Translations under genes and position numbers: made by a program
NCBI GenBank assembly: GCA_964618855.1
Contig: CAZUCD010000020.1
Coordinates: 1 to 34,259, forward strand
Source: CAZUCD01 sp964618855
GTDB lineage: Bacteria > Sumerlaeota > Sumerlaeia > SLMS01 > JANRJK01
Length of the DNA: 34,259 bases
Direction: 5' to 3'
Part shown: positions 1-9,152 of the stretch, piece after piece
Layout of the letters: each line of letters begins with the position of its first letter
How positions within the stretch are numbered: the stretch's first letter is position 1
The notes under the pieces: generated by a model
Database searches by the model: none
Seen by the model: the letters and a program-made list of their open reading frames with translations, nothing else
What the model was told of the DNA's origin: nothing

Positions 1-1197
1 CATGCCGGACGTGGACTCGATGCTGATGCCGGCCGGATTCGAATTCGTGATCGTGTTTCCAACGATCGCGCAGAATGTCGAGGTGGTCAAACCGACCCGA
101 ATCGCGGAGGCCGGCGTTCCGGAGAAAATGGTCGTGATGCTGTTGTCGAGGACCTGGTTCGAGGACCTGACGTCAATCCCGGCGACAACCCCAAGCGGAC
201 CCACCACGGCGATCCCCTGAACGGTGTTGCCGCGAACAACACAGTAGTCGGCCGCGGCGATCCCGAAGGCGGACGCCAGGGACGTGACGCTGCTGACGCC
301 GATGACGTGGTTCCCCTCGGCGTGGCCCGTCGTGTCCACGCGGATGCCGTAGGCCGTCCCATTGGTCACGCTCGTGGAATAGACCCTGCATCCCGTGACG
401 GAGGAATCCACCGCGACCTGGATGCCGGCGGAGGTGCCGTCGCCAATGCTCGCCGCCACGAAGCAGTCCCTGACCGCGGAAAAGGACCCCGTCATGAGGA
501 TCCCGTGTGCCGTCCCCCCGGCCGCGGAGTGGAAGCCAACGGTGCAATCCTCCACGAGGCAGTTGGCGCCGTTCGTCCGGATGCCCACGGCCGCGCCGGT
601 GGACGAGGGAGAATTGCCCCGTGCGACGCTGCCGGAGACCACGCTGCGTGTCCCGAGTGCGATGATGCCGGCGCCCGTGCCGCTGGTGTTGTTGCCCGTG
701 GCCGTGCAGGATTGGACCATGGAGTCGGCGCCGACCTCGATGCCATGGATCGCGTTCCCAGAGGCATCCACCCGACGCACGAGGGAGGACTCGGCGCCGC
801 CGAGCGAGACGCCACCCTCTCCCCATCCGGTGATCCTGCCATTCTCAAGTGTGATCTCTCGCCCCGTCCCCGCACCGGTCCATGCGACGCCATCGAGGGA
901 ACCCGGCACTCCCGAGACGCTGAAGCCATTCAGGTCCAGGCGCACGCCCGATGCCGCGATCTCGATGCCGTTTGTACCCACCGCACCCACGACGTCACGC
1001 GTCAGGTAGTAGTTCCCCGGAACGGTGATCACGATGGGCGTGCTGCCCGACACGGCGAGGGGCGTCCTGGCCTCGACCTGGGACAGCGTCTTCATTGTCG
1101 GGGCCGGGGCGCCGGGGGGCGTCAGGTCCCCCGCGAACGAGTGGCCCTGCACGACGAGGATCAGCAGGCCGGCGGCAATCAGGATGCGGTGCTTCAT
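1..1197 (-). CDS. Secreted right-handed beta-helix repeat protein (C-terminus beyond window)
   Basis: The reading frame is open without a stop from the ATG at 1197 to the window edge (399 codons), so the C-terminus is missing. Residues 1-23 form a signal peptide (MKHRILIAAGLLILVVQGHSFAG). A short linker (PPGAPAPTMKTLSQVE) follows, then 'GNYYLTRDVVG' and 'IRL/RLDLNGFSVSG', the usual opening of parallel beta-helix proteins. From about residue 110 onward there are irregular repeats of 20-25 residues built on patterns such as 'GI-x-V', 'SxV-x-x-C-x-A' and 'GNxxxG', as in pectate-lyase-like or NosD-like folds. No catalytic site can be assigned. It is probably exported and may bind or cleave polysaccharide, but the function is unknown. 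It is divergent from the gene starting at 1344, so 1198-1343 should hold both promoters. The fold call is firm; the role is open. Confidence 0.85.
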   Translation of the reverse strand, partial: MKHRILIAAGLLILVVQGHSFAGDLTPPGAPAPTMKTLSQVEARTPLAVSGSTPIVITVPGNYYLTRDVVGAVGTNGIEIAASGVRLDLNGFSVSGVPGSLDGVAWTGAGTGREITLENGRITGWGEGGVSLGGAESSLVRRVDASGNAIHGIEVGADSMVQSCTATGNNTSGTGAGIIALGTRSVVSGSVARGNSPSSTGAAVGIRTNGANCLVEDCTVGFHSAAGGTAHGILMTGSFSAVRDCFVAASIGDGTSAGIQVAVDSSVTGCRVYSTSVTNGTAYGIRVDTTGHAEGNHVIGVSSVTSLASAFGIAAADYCVVRGNTVQGIAVVGPLGVVAGIDVRSSNQVLDNSITTIFSGTPASAIRVGLTTSTFCAIVGNTITNSNPAGISIESTSGM

Positions 1198-1343
1198 GGG
1201 ATGCTCCGGAGCGAGGTGACTTGCGGACTGGGGCGGGGATTCGCTCAGCCCCCTGGGGTATTGCCCAACATGGATCCGCAGGCCCAGGACTTGACTTGGA
1301 GTTCCAGACCCGCAGGGTTCTCGAATAACTTCGAGGAGACCAC

Positions 1344-2201
1344 GTGGCAGCAGAAAACTTCAAGCTGGAGGCCGGTCGGCTCGACGGGGATGACACATAC
1401 GTTTTCCCGGCATGGGCCGTGCGCGAGATGCCACTGCTTGCCCGGGCCCAGGAAAACGGCCTGTTCCAGTTTTTCCTGCGCCGCCATCGCAACCGGCGAC
1501 GCACCCGTGCAAAGGGGCCGACCACAATCGGCCAGCTCTGCTTCAGCCCATCCTTCCGCGCAGAACGCATGCGCCGCGACCTGATGCAATGCGGCATCCA
1601 AGGGAGCTACGTCGCCGAGGCCATCTACCTCGACGCGGTGCGCAGGGGGCTGGAGTTCGGGCGCCACTTCCGATGGCTGCCCGTCCTCGTACAGGCGGTC
1701 CTGGCCGCATCCGGCCCGCTCTCCCAGGCGCCCCAGATGCTCGTGTTCGTGGTTCCGCTGCTGATCCTGTCGGAGGTCGCCTATCGCACGTCGCTGTGGA
1801 CGATGCACTGGACGCAGGGCCGGGCGGCCGCCGCCGCGTGGGTGCGCATGCTCGGTTCGAGGGCTGAATTGGCCGAGTTCGTCGTAACCATGGAGGGGCG
1901 ATCGCTGCTGCTCATCTCCTGCTATGCTGCGGGGATGCTGCTCACGCCCATCCTGATCGTTCCATTCATCGGGGATGTCGTGCCCGAAATGATCGGCGCC
2001 CAGAGCCGCCTCGTTGTCACGGGGATGAACCTCGGCGGCGTCCTCGGAGCCGTGCTCGCATCCCTCGTGGCCGCGCGACTCGTGCGCGGGTCGTGCCCGG
2101 AACGGGATATGCAGGCGCTCCTAGAAGTAGCGGACGCCGCCTTCGCGGCGCGCGTGGAGGAGTTCGAGGATTCCCAGGACCCCACTCCCGAGGAATCCTA
2201 G
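1344..2201 (+). CDS. Predicted four-helix inner-membrane protein of unknown function
   Basis: This gene is not recognised. The GTG start at 1344 is chosen because GAGGAG lies five bases upstream (1333-1338), one of the better ribosome-binding sites in the window. The 285-residue product has a hydrophilic, Arg-rich N-terminal third (residues 1-110, including 'RRHRNRRRTRAK'). Four likely membrane segments follow near residues 112-128, 130-153, 187-212 and 223-247. The C-terminal tail is acidic (residues 255-285, 'EEFEDSQDPTPEES'). No motif points to a reaction. It lies 99 bases upstream of the symporter gene on the same strand and could be co-transcribed with it, but the sequence shows no functional link. 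Confidence is high that this is a gene and low for any role. Confidence 0.75.
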   Translation: MAAENFKLEAGRLDGDDTYVFPAWAVREMPLLARAQENGLFQFFLRRHRNRRRTRAKGPTTIGQLCFSPSFRAERMRRDLMQCGIQGSYVAEAIYLDAVRRGLEFGRHFRWLPVLVQAVLAASGPLSQAPQMLVFVVPLLILSEVAYRTSLWTMHWTQGRAAAAAWVRMLGSRAELAEFVVTMEGRSLLLISCYAAGMLLTPILIVPFIGDVVPEMIGAQSRLVVTGMNLGGVLGAVLASLVAARLVRGSCPERDMQALLEVADAAFAARVEEFEDSQDPTPEES

Positions 2202-2300
2202 GCGGGACGGGGCTCGACGGACGCGGGAAATCCCTTGCCGTTGTGAGGCGCGTGGAACGCGCAGTCGGGAAAATCCCCCTCACGCAGGCCCCGTTCTCCC

Positions 2301-4010
2301 ATGCACCCGCTCCCCGCCCTGCTCGCCGCCGATGCGGAGTTGGTAGACTTCTCCAGGTTCGGATCCGGACTGAACGCCGTGGACTTCGCGGTCCTCGCAG
2401 TCGTTGTGGGGGCGATGCTCGTGATCGGATGGTGGGCCGGGCGAGGCGAGTCCTCCACGGGGGGATTCTTCCTTGGGGGGCGCCGCATCCCCGGCTGGGC
2501 CGCTTGCCTTTCATTCGTGGCGACGGAAATCAGCGCGATGACCATCATCGGCGTTCCCGCGGATTCCTACCGGTCGAACTGGAACTACGCGCAGTTCTTC
2601 ATCGGGTCGGCGCTGGCAAGGCTCGTCGTCGCCTACCTGTTCATCCCGGCATTCTACGAGACGCGGTGCACGACGATCTACGAGTACCTGAGGGGTCGGT
2701 TCGGGCCGGCGGTCCAATACTGCGCGACGGGGTTCTTCTTCGTGACGCGCCTGATGGCCTCGGGCGTGCGGCTCTACATCGCAGCCCTCGCCGTCGCGGC
2801 CATCCTCGGGATGCCCCTTTGGGCGAGCGTCCTCGCCTTCACGGTCGTGCCGATCCTGTTCATCGGCTACGGGGGGATGCGCGCGGTCATTTGGACGAGC
2901 GTAATGCAGGCACTGGTGTTCCTCGGGGGGGGTTGGGTGGTGCTCGCATTTCTCCACACGGGCATGGAGGGCGGACTGGCGGCCGCGTTCGGCTCCGCGT
3001 TCCCTGTCGGCGCCGATGCGGCCGCCAGGGCATCCGCCAGCGACATTCCTGCGGCCAAGGCCGTGTTCCAGAGCGCCGCGGACTCCGGGACACGCGTGGC
3101 CTACTTCTTCAACCTGTCGTGGAACACGGGACCGTACGAGGCCGGCAGCGCCATGGGAGTGCTGCACGCGATCTTCGCGAGCCCGACGGCCCTGTGGATT
3201 GGCGTGCTGGCGGGGTTCTTTACGTCTCTCGGCTCCTTCGGCACCGACCAGGAAAACGTGCAACGACTGCTGACCCTCGAGACGCGGCGCGAAAGCCAGC
3301 GCATGATCCTATGGACGATCCTCGGAGGGGGACTGGTGCTGCTCACGTACCTCGCCATTGGTTCGGGACTCTCCGCCTGGTACCAGGCCAACCCGGGCCT
3401 CCCTCTCCCCGAGACGACGGACAAGGTGTTTCCGCACTTCATAGCGACGGTGCTCCCCCATGGAATCCGGGGGCTGATGCTGGCGGCCATCATCCTGGCC
3501 AGCATCGACTCTCCGCTCGTCAGCCTCGCGACCTCGGCCGTAACGGACCTGTACCGCCCCCTGGTGCGGGGCGATGCGGGGGATGCGCACTATCTTTGGT
3601 TCTCACGCGTGCTGGTGGCGGTGTTCGGGATCGCCCTCGGGGCGCTGGCCATGTTCTTCAGCAGGTTCGATGGGGTGCTGTGGGTCGGCTTCAAAGTGGG
3701 GGCTGTGACGCTGGGCTCGCTGCTCGGTGTCTTCCTCTACGGCTTGATGTTCAGGTCCACGGCGCGGCGCGCTCCCGTTTTCGCGATGGTTCTGAACGCC
3801 TGCCTGATGGCGACGATCCTCTACCTCGGCGAGACAAAGGTCATCTGGCTGAGCTGGGGCTGGATCGCGATCCTGGGCACGGGGCTGACGATGCTGCTCA
3901 CCAAGGCGTTCGCGCTGCTGCTTTCGGAGGAGACGCCCTCTGCCGGGCACGTCCGCGAGGATGCCGCGCCGGCCGCCGTCCCGGCCGCCACCACGCTCGA
4001 GCCCGGCTGA
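2301..4010 (+). CDS. Sodium:solute symporter (SSS family)
   Basis: The 569-residue product is almost entirely hydrophobic helices (about 13), the usual size and topology of the SSS/SLC5 family of Na+-driven uptake systems. Recognisable blocks are 'STGGFFLGGRRIPGW' after the first helix, 'LSFVATEISAMTIIGVPADSY' in the unwound second helix, 'LIASG-VRLYIAAL'-type sequence in the fourth, and 'FFTSLGSFGTDQENVQRLL', the conserved SSS block with a GTDQ core. The substrate cannot be read from the sequence; relatives carry sugars, amino acids, carboxylates or ions. The start is ATG 2301; no strong ribosome-binding site precedes it. Transcription probably ends at the strong hairpin 4096-4132. A longer overlapping frame (2093-4057) is a G+C shadow. 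Confidence 0.93.
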   Translation: MHPLPALLAADAELVDFSRFGSGLNAVDFAVLAVVVGAMLVIGWWAGRGESSTGGFFLGGRRIPGWAACLSFVATEISAMTIIGVPADSYRSNWNYAQFFIGSALARLVVAYLFIPAFYETRCTTIYEYLRGRFGPAVQYCATGFFFVTRLMASGVRLYIAALAVAAILGMPLWASVLAFTVVPILFIGYGGMRAVIWTSVMQALVFLGGGWVVLAFLHTGMEGGLAAAFGSAFPVGADAAARASASDIPAAKAVFQSAADSGTRVAYFFNLSWNTGPYEAGSAMGVLHAIFASPTALWIGVLAGFFTSLGSFGTDQENVQRLLTLETRRESQRMILWTILGGGLVLLTYLAIGSGLSAWYQANPGLPLPETTDKVFPHFIATVLPHGIRGLMLAAIILASIDSPLVSLATSAVTDLYRPLVRGDAGDAHYLWFSRVLVAVFGIALGALAMFFSRFDGVLWVGFKVGAVTLGSLLGVFLYGLMFRSTARRAPVFAMVLNACLMATILYLGETKVIWLSWGWIAILGTGLTMLLTKAFALLLSEETPSAGHVREDAAPAAVPAATTLEPG

Positions 4011-4095
4011 CCCGTCACCCGATGCATTCTTCCCGCGAGCCGCGCGCGGGGATCTGACCTTTCTCGGGCCCTTCCCGGCGCCCAGGACCCACAAG

Positions 4096-4132
4096 CAAGC
4101 TCCCCCGGCACGTGTTGTGCCGGGGGAGCTTG
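4096..4132. terminator. Perfect 16-bp hairpin between convergent genes, probable bidirectional terminator
   Basis: The left arm at 4096-4111 (CAAGCTCCCCCGGCAC) and the right arm at 4117-4132 are exact reverse complements with a five-base loop (GTGTT). The hairpin sits 85 bases after the symporter stop and 25 bases after the protease stop. Neither side has a long T-run, so termination by the classical intrinsic mechanism is plausible but not textbook; mRNA 3'-end protection is another use. Confidence 0.75.
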
Positions 4133-4157
4133 TCCCGCGTGTTCCCGAGCGCGTCGC

Positions 4158-7100
4158 TCAGGGCTTCTTCATCCAGTCCTCGCTGCGCTTGCGGAAGGAC
4201 TGCGTGTCCCGGACAGGTGGCGGCGGCGGCGTGGGCGTCGCGTACTTGTCCTTCTTCATTTCCTTCTTCAGGTAGTCGATCGCCATGTCGAGTTGGGGAT
4301 CGCGGCCTGCCACGTAGTCGGCGGGCGTGATGTCCACCTCGTAGCCCTTGTCCGGGAAGACGCCGAAGTTCTCGACGTAGTAGCCGTTCTCGACGTCGTA
4401 GTCCGTGAACTCGGGGATGGTGACCATGCCCTTGTCCATGAAGGGCTTGTCGCTGCGGATGCCGACGACGCCGCCCCAGGTGGTGGTGCCGATGAGTGGG
4501 CCGAGCTTCATCTTCCGGAAGTTGTACGGGAAGATGTCGCCGTCGGATCCAGCGTTCTGGTTGATCACGCAGGCCATCGGTCCCGTGAAGGTCTTCGACG
4601 GGTAGGTGCCCCCCTCGAAGTTCGCCGTCTTGCCAAAGGACATGGCCACGCGGCGCAGGCGGTTGAGGAGAAGCTGGCTGACGTTGCCGCCGCCGTTGTA
4701 GCGGACGTCCACGACCAGGGCGCGCTTGCGTATCTGCGGGTACCAGTCGCGGAAGAACGATACGAGGCCCGGCGTGCCCATGTCCGGGATGTGGATGTAG
4801 CCGATTTCGCCATCCGACATCCTTGAGACGTACTCGCGGTTGCGCTCGACTTCGCCCCTGTAGAACAGGTCGCCGTCGTCGGCCACGGTGTTGACTCGGT
4901 AGGTGCGCGCGCCCTCCTTCGTGGGCTTGTCGTTGACGGTGAGGAGGACCTCCTTGCCCGCCTTGCCCCAGAGCCACGCGTAGATGTCGCGGTCCGTGGT
5001 GACGTCCTTGCCGTCGATCGCGAGCAGGTAGTCGCCGACCTTGATGTCGACCCCCTGGCGCGCGAGGGGCGCCTGGTTGCGCGAGACCCAGCGGTCGCCC
5101 GCGAGGATGCGCTCGAACTTGAAGCGCTTGCTCGCCTCATCGACCGCGAACACCGCACCGAGGGAGCCCGTCCCGACCATGCGCGGCGAGTCCATCGTGT
5201 CGCCGCCGCCCCAGACGTACGTGTGCCCGTGGCCCATCTCACCGATCAGGTTGCCGAGGATGTCGTTCACGTCCTCGCGGGAGGAGGCGCGGGGCAGGAG
5301 CGCCTTGTAGCGGTCCGTCATCTCGCGCCACTTCACGCCGGTCATGTCCTTCATGTAGAAGAAGTCGCGGTAGAGGCGGTAGGTCTCCTCGACGATCTGC
5401 GACCACTCCTCGCGCGGATTGACGTGCTTGGTGGCGCCGCTGAGCTGCGCCGCCTTGTCGTCGTCCCCGGGCGCGCTGGACGATGCGGACGCGACCTTGA
5501 TCGCGCCCTCCTTGCGGTAGAACAGGTACTCGCGGTCGCGGGAGAAACCGTAGGTCTGGATGCCGGAGCCCCAGGTCTTTTCCTGTTTCTTGTCGCCCGT
5601 GTAGGAGAACTGCTTGACGGTCATGCCGCGTCCGCCGCGCGGGCCCTCCTCCTCCTCCTCCTCCCCCCAGGGGCGGCGCGTTCCGTAGTAGAGTTTGCCC
5701 TTCACGGCCACGAGGCCGGTGAGGTCCTGCGGCTGGCCGGGGAACTCGAAGATGCGGTTCTCGATTCCGTCGAAGTCGATCTTAACCTCCTCGGGCTTCT
5801 TCTTGTCCTTGGAGTCCTTGCCGCCGCGCTCGCCGCGGGCCCCCCCACGGCGTGGCCGCTCTGAGGACGACTCCTCCTCGTCACCTTCGTCGCCGCCGTC
5901 GTCGTCGTCCGCCATGAGCACGGACTTCGGCTTGTCGTCGCCAGCGTCGCCGTCCTCCTTTGCGCCGTCGGGGGAGTCCTTCTTCTCCTTGGCCTTCTTT
6001 TCCTTCTCTTCCTTTTCCTTCTTCTCCTTCTCCTCCTTGGCCTTCTTCTCGTCGTCCTCCTCGTAGGGATCGGTCGGTGCGAAGGGGTCCTTGCCGTCCT
6101 TCTGGAGGATGACGCCATAGGGGCGCGTCATGGGGCCCATGATGACTTCGTAGTCAACGCGGTCGCCCTGCCGGTTGAAGGCGCGGTTGCTGAAGTAGAA
6201 GAGGTACTTCCCCTCCGGGTCCCAGGTCACGTTGAACGACGTGAACATGGGGTCTGAGATCGCGTGCGCCTTGTTTTCCTTCGTGTCGTAGATGTAGACG
6301 CGCTCGTACTCGCTCTTCTCGGTCTTCGCGTATGCGAGGAACCGGCTGTCCGGAGACCAGTCGTAGTCGCGCAGCTCCCACGTGTCGCTGTCGTCGATCA
6401 GGGTGACCGTCTTGCTGGTCATGTCGGACCAGTAGACGGCGCCCGTCTCGTCGCCCCACGCGAGGCGGTTGCCGTCGGGTGCGACGGCGAGTGCGTAGTG
6501 GTACTTGCCCTGGCGTGAATCGCCCGGCTTGGTGATCTGCTCCTCGTCCTCCCCGGTGCGGGCCTTCGCGCGGTAGATCTCCTCTGTTCCGGACTTGTCG
6601 GAGACGTAGGCCATCCACTCGTCCTCGGCGCCGGCGAACTCGGCGCCGCGCTCGCGGATGCCTGAGGTCTGGGTGAGTGCGATCGCGCGGCCGCTCTTTG
6701 CCGGCGCGTTGAAGACGTCACCCCGGGAAGTCACGAGGAACTTCTTGCCGTCGTTCGAAATGGAGATGTTCTCGATGTAGTCCGTCACGCTGGAGAACCG
6801 CTCGCGGACCCACGGGCGGTCGCCCTGGAGGGAGATCGCGACGTCGGTCGCCTTCTTCGAGGCCGTGTCATAGACGGCGATGTTCGCGCCGTGCTGGAAG
6901 ACGAGCTTGGACTTGCCGTCCCCCTGAAGCATGCGGACGTCGAAGTCCTCGTACTTGGTGTGCTGCTCGAGGTCGCCGCCCTTGGACTTCATGCTCCAAA
7001 GGTTCTGCCGCCCGTCACGTTCCGTCATGAAGTAGATTCGGTCGCCGACAAACACCGGGGAAAGATCCTGCCCGAAGTAGGTGGTGACCTTCTTGAAGTC

Positions 7101-7712
7101 CTGCTTCGAGAGGCTGCCGACCCAGATGTCGTCCGCCGTGCCGCCGCCGTAGCGCTTCCACGTGCGCGGCTGGGTCATGTTGCGGTTGAAGGCGACCGTG
7201 TCGCCGTCCTCCGCCATGTCCAGGAAGCAGGCAATGCCCGCGGGGAGGAGCGACGGGGCGCCCCCATCGACGGAGACCTTCCATTGGCGGCGGGAGAAGA
7301 AACCCGTCTCGCGCGCGGAGTGGTAGATCACGTTCTTTCCGTCTGGGGTCCAGGCCGTGGGAACGTCCGACCATGGGTGCCAGGTGAGACGCCGGGGTTC
7401 GCCGCCCGAGATCGGGACCACGTAGGTGTCCCGGTTGCCGTCGTACACGGCGGAGAAGGCGAGCATCTTGCCATCGGGGGAAAAACGGGGGTGTGTCTCC
7501 GGCCCCTCGACGCTGGTGAGGCGCGTCGCGACGCCACCCGTCTCCGGGACGAGCCAAATGTCCCCTTCGGCACAGAATGCGATCAGGCCGTTGGAGATGT
7601 CCGGATCGGTGTAGTAGCCCTCGTACTGGGCGGCAACCGGCGCGGCCAGCAGGAGCGCCCCTGCGACGGCGCCCCGGAGGGAGCGTCGCCTCGTGGTGCG
7701 GGAATCTCGCAT
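4158..7712 (-). CDS. Tricorn-like protease: PD40 propellers, PDZ and S41 peptidase, secreted
   Basis: The 1184-residue product has a signal peptide ending near 'APVAAQ' (residue 28). Beta-propeller/PD40 repeats follow ('HPRFSPDGKMLAFSA', 'TAWTPDGKNVIYHS', 'YDWSPDSRFLAYAK'), then a helical domain (about 770-850), a PDZ domain (about 875-935, 'GVDIKVGDYLLAIDGKDV') and the S41 core. Catalytic elements visible are the His in 'GHGHTYV' (His830), Ser1056 in 'NAGSDGDIF' and Glu1114 in 'VENFGVFPD', plus 'DVRYNGGGN'. The Ser that precedes the catalytic His in Thermoplasma tricorn is Gly829 here, so the tetrad may be a triad. Tricorn proteins are about 1070 residues; the excess is a Lys/Glu/Asp-rich stretch at about 548-660 inside the second propeller. 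The role is probably degradation of peptides in the periplasm or outside the cell. It is monocistronic and convergent with the symporter. Confidence 0.93.
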   Translation of the reverse strand: MRDSRTTRRRSLRGAVAGALLLAAPVAAQYEGYYTDPDISNGLIAFCAEGDIWLVPETGGVATRLTSVEGPETHPRFSPDGKMLAFSAVYDGNRDTYVVPISGGEPRRLTWHPWSDVPTAWTPDGKNVIYHSARETGFFSRRQWKVSVDGGAPSLLPAGIACFLDMAEDGDTVAFNRNMTQPRTWKRYGGGTADDIWVGSLSKQDFKKVTTYFGQDLSPVFVGDRIYFMTERDGRQNLWSMKSKGGDLEQHTKYEDFDVRMLQGDGKSKLVFQHGANIAVYDTASKKATDVAISLQGDRPWVRERFSSVTDYIENISISNDGKKFLVTSRGDVFNAPAKSGRAIALTQTSGIRERGAEFAGAEDEWMAYVSDKSGTEEIYRAKARTGEDEEQITKPGDSRQGKYHYALAVAPDGNRLAWGDETGAVYWSDMTSKTVTLIDDSDTWELRDYDWSPDSRFLAYAKTEKSEYERVYIYDTKENKAHAISDPMFTSFNVTWDPEGKYLFYFSNRAFNRQGDRVDYEVIMGPMTRPYGVILQKDGKDPFAPTDPYEEDDEKKAKEEKEKKEKEEKEKKAKEKKDSPDGAKEDGDAGDDKPKSVLMADDDDGGDEGDEEESSSERPRRGGARGERGGKDSKDKKKPEEVKIDFDGIENRIFEFPGQPQDLTGLVAVKGKLYYGTRRPWGEEEEEEGPRGGRGMTVKQFSYTGDKKQEKTWGSGIQTYGFSRDREYLFYRKEGAIKVASASSSAPGDDDKAAQLSGATKHVNPREEWSQIVEETYRLYRDFFYMKDMTGVKWREMTDRYKALLPRASSREDVNDILGNLIGEMGHGHTYVWGGGDTMDSPRMVGTGSLGAVFAVDEASKRFKFERILAGDRWVSRNQAPLARQGVDIKVGDYLLAIDGKDVTTDRDIYAWLWGKAGKEVLLTVNDKPTKEGARTYRVNTVADDGDLFYRGEVERNREYVSRMSDGEIGYIHIPDMGTPGLVSFFRDWYPQIRKRALVVDVRYNGGGNVSQLLLNRLRRVAMSFGKTANFEGGTYPSKTFTGPMACVINQNAGSDGDIFPYNFRKMKLGPLIGTTTWGGVVGIRSDKPFMDKGMVTIPEFTDYDVENGYYVENFGVFPDKGYEVDITPADYVAGRDPQLDMAIDYLKKEMKKDKYATPTPPPPPVRDTQSFRKRSEDWMKKP

Positions 7713-7794
7713 CTTCGTCAGCTACTCCGTGAAATGGATGAGTTCTGCCCGGTGGGTCCGTCTTCCCCGCACACGCGCAAAACCCTAGGTGAAA

Positions 7795-7812
7795 GCCTTG
7801 GCCCGCCAAGGC
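7795..7812. promoter_or_regulatory. Perfect dyad GCCTTGGC-CC-GCCAAGGC between divergent genes
   Basis: Two exact 8-base arms (7795-7802 and 7805-7812) are separated by CC. The site lies between the start of the tricorn-like protease (7712) and the signal peptidase gene. It may be an operator for either gene, or a small hairpin. If the signal peptidase really starts at 7973, the dyad is in the middle of a 260-base divergent promoter region. Confidence 0.4.
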
Positions 7813-7819
7813 GGCAAGG

Positions 7820-8971
7820 ATGATCCGCCCTTTCCCTACGCGCGGCGCTGGGGACCCTTCATCGCCCTTCGGGGAGGCGGGGAGCCACCATGCCGCCCTA
7901 GGATTGAAGAATCTCGCCGTTGCCGCGTTTGGACTTGCGCGGGATGCAGCAGCCCGTGCCCGCTCCTCGTCCATGAGCTCCGCCGAACCACAAGCACCCG
8001 TCGAGGGGGCCGCGGGACGCATCCGCGCCCGCGCCCAAGCCCGTCAGGCCACAAAGCAGGAGGCCGCCGCGCCGGACCCGCACGCCCACCTCCCATGGTG
8101 GCGCAGGACCCTCCTCGGAATCCGGGGGTGGGCGGACGCGCTCGTGTTCGCCTACCTGCTGGCGATGTTCATTCGGGTCTTCGTCTTCGAGCTTTTCATG
8201 ATCCCGACGGGCTCGATGACGCCAACCCTCATCGGCGACGCCGACCGAAGGGTCGCGTTCCTCGACTACGACATGGATGGCATCGAGGACGTCATTGTCC
8301 GCAGCAACGACTCGCAGAACCAGTTCCTCGTCTACCTGATGGGAGAGGACGGGGTGACGAAGGAGATGCTGTTTCTCAAGAACCTGCCGATGCAGATCAC
8401 GCAGGAGGTCCTAAAGTCCTCGACCGGTCGGACGGACATGATCCTCGTGAACAAGTTTGCATATTGGTTCGCGAAACCGCAACGGGACGACATCATCGTC
8501 TTCAAGGTCCCGCACCTGCCGAATCGCCCAAGCGGCAACCCCTTTGATCCGTACAAGCCCATCTTCATCAAGAGATGCGTGGCCCTGCCGGGCGAGTCAG
8601 TGATCCTGCAGCCGGTGGACCAGCGGGACGTGCCCTATTCGTCTCCGGAGTTTTCGGGTAAACAGCCCTGGATGCGCGGAGGGATGTTCGAGCGCAAGAT
8701 CGTCGGGCGCCCCATGATCGTGAACGGCGAGGCGCTGCCGCCGGATTCGATGTCGGCACGCGTTATCCACTATCCCTTCTTCCGTGGAAGCCCATCGCGT
8801 GACGTCAATCCGCAGCGCGTCGATGCCGGTCCCGACGGCGTTCTGATGTTCGGCGACCACCAGTACAGTTCCTCCGACAGCCGCGATTGGGGCCCCGTCC
8901 CCGTGGTCAACCTGCGCGGCAAGGCGATCCTGCGCTACTGGCCCTGGCGAGCTTTCAAGGTGCTGCGCTAG
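7820..8971 (+). CDS. lepB: Signal peptidase I
   Basis: This membrane-bound serine/lysine protease removes signal peptides from exported preproteins at the periplasmic face. Family boxes are clear: one membrane helix ('DALVFAYLLAMFIRVFVFELF'), the catalytic Ser in 'MIPTGSMTPTL' (Ser132 from this start), the catalytic Lys in 'KRCVALPGE' (Lys251), and the C-terminal 'GDHQYSSSDSRDWGPV' box. The Ser-Lys spacing of 119 residues is about twice that of E. coli LepB (Ser91-Lys146), so there is a large insertion between the catalytic boxes. The start is uncertain. ATG 7820 gives 383 residues, but ATG 7973 (MSSAEPQAP, 332 residues) is as likely or better, because the stretch 7820-7972 shows weaker G+C bias at third codon positions and adds an unconserved Ala/Arg-rich leader. 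The window encodes many signal peptides that are possible substrates. Confidence 0.93.
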   Translation: MIRPFPTRGAGDPSSPFGEAGSHHAALGLKNLAVAAFGLARDAAARARSSSMSSAEPQAPVEGAAGRIRARAQARQATKQEAAAPDPHAHLPWWRRTLLGIRGWADALVFAYLLAMFIRVFVFELFMIPTGSMTPTLIGDADRRVAFLDYDMDGIEDVIVRSNDSQNQFLVYLMGEDGVTKEMLFLKNLPMQITQEVLKSSTGRTDMILVNKFAYWFAKPQRDDIIVFKVPHLPNRPSGNPFDPYKPIFIKRCVALPGESVILQPVDQRDVPYSSPEFSGKQPWMRGGMFERKIVGRPMIVNGEALPPDSMSARVIHYPFFRGSPSRDVNPQRVDAGPDGVLMFGDHQYSSSDSRDWGPVPVVNLRGKAILRYWPWRAFKVLR

Positions 8972-8997
8972 CCCAAACCACAGGACGCTGTGAACTC

Positions 8998-9022
8998 CCA
9001 GGACGGCGGTTCCCGGTCCTGG
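8998..9022. terminator. Possible weak hairpin after lepB
   Basis: CCAGGAC (8998-9004) and GTCCTGG (9016-9022) are exact inverted repeats with an 11-base loop, 27 bases after the lepB stop. No T-run follows, so termination is doubtful. The rest of the 181-base gap up to 9153 shows nothing else that I can support. Confidence 0.25.
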
Positions 9023-9152
9023 CTGCCGCGCTCCGGGGACACCGGGCGATGCCGTTGGGCCGGCTTGTCATGGCACAACACTGCTTGCCACTGTTCGCCG
9101 GCGGCGGCCATTGCTCTGGGCACTCCCGCGAGGCGCGCTGGCGCACACCCAA

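Noticed and set aside
2093..4057. 654-residue + strand frame overlapping the symporter gene
   Set aside because: Translation is Arg/Gly/Pro-rich with no family features; it is the out-of-frame shadow of the clearly recognisable symporter.
5870..6066. Low-complexity repeat-like DNA (TTCTCCTTC/TTCTTC tracts)
   Set aside because: This is simply the codons of the Lys/Glu-rich insert of the tricorn homologue, not a separate repeat element.
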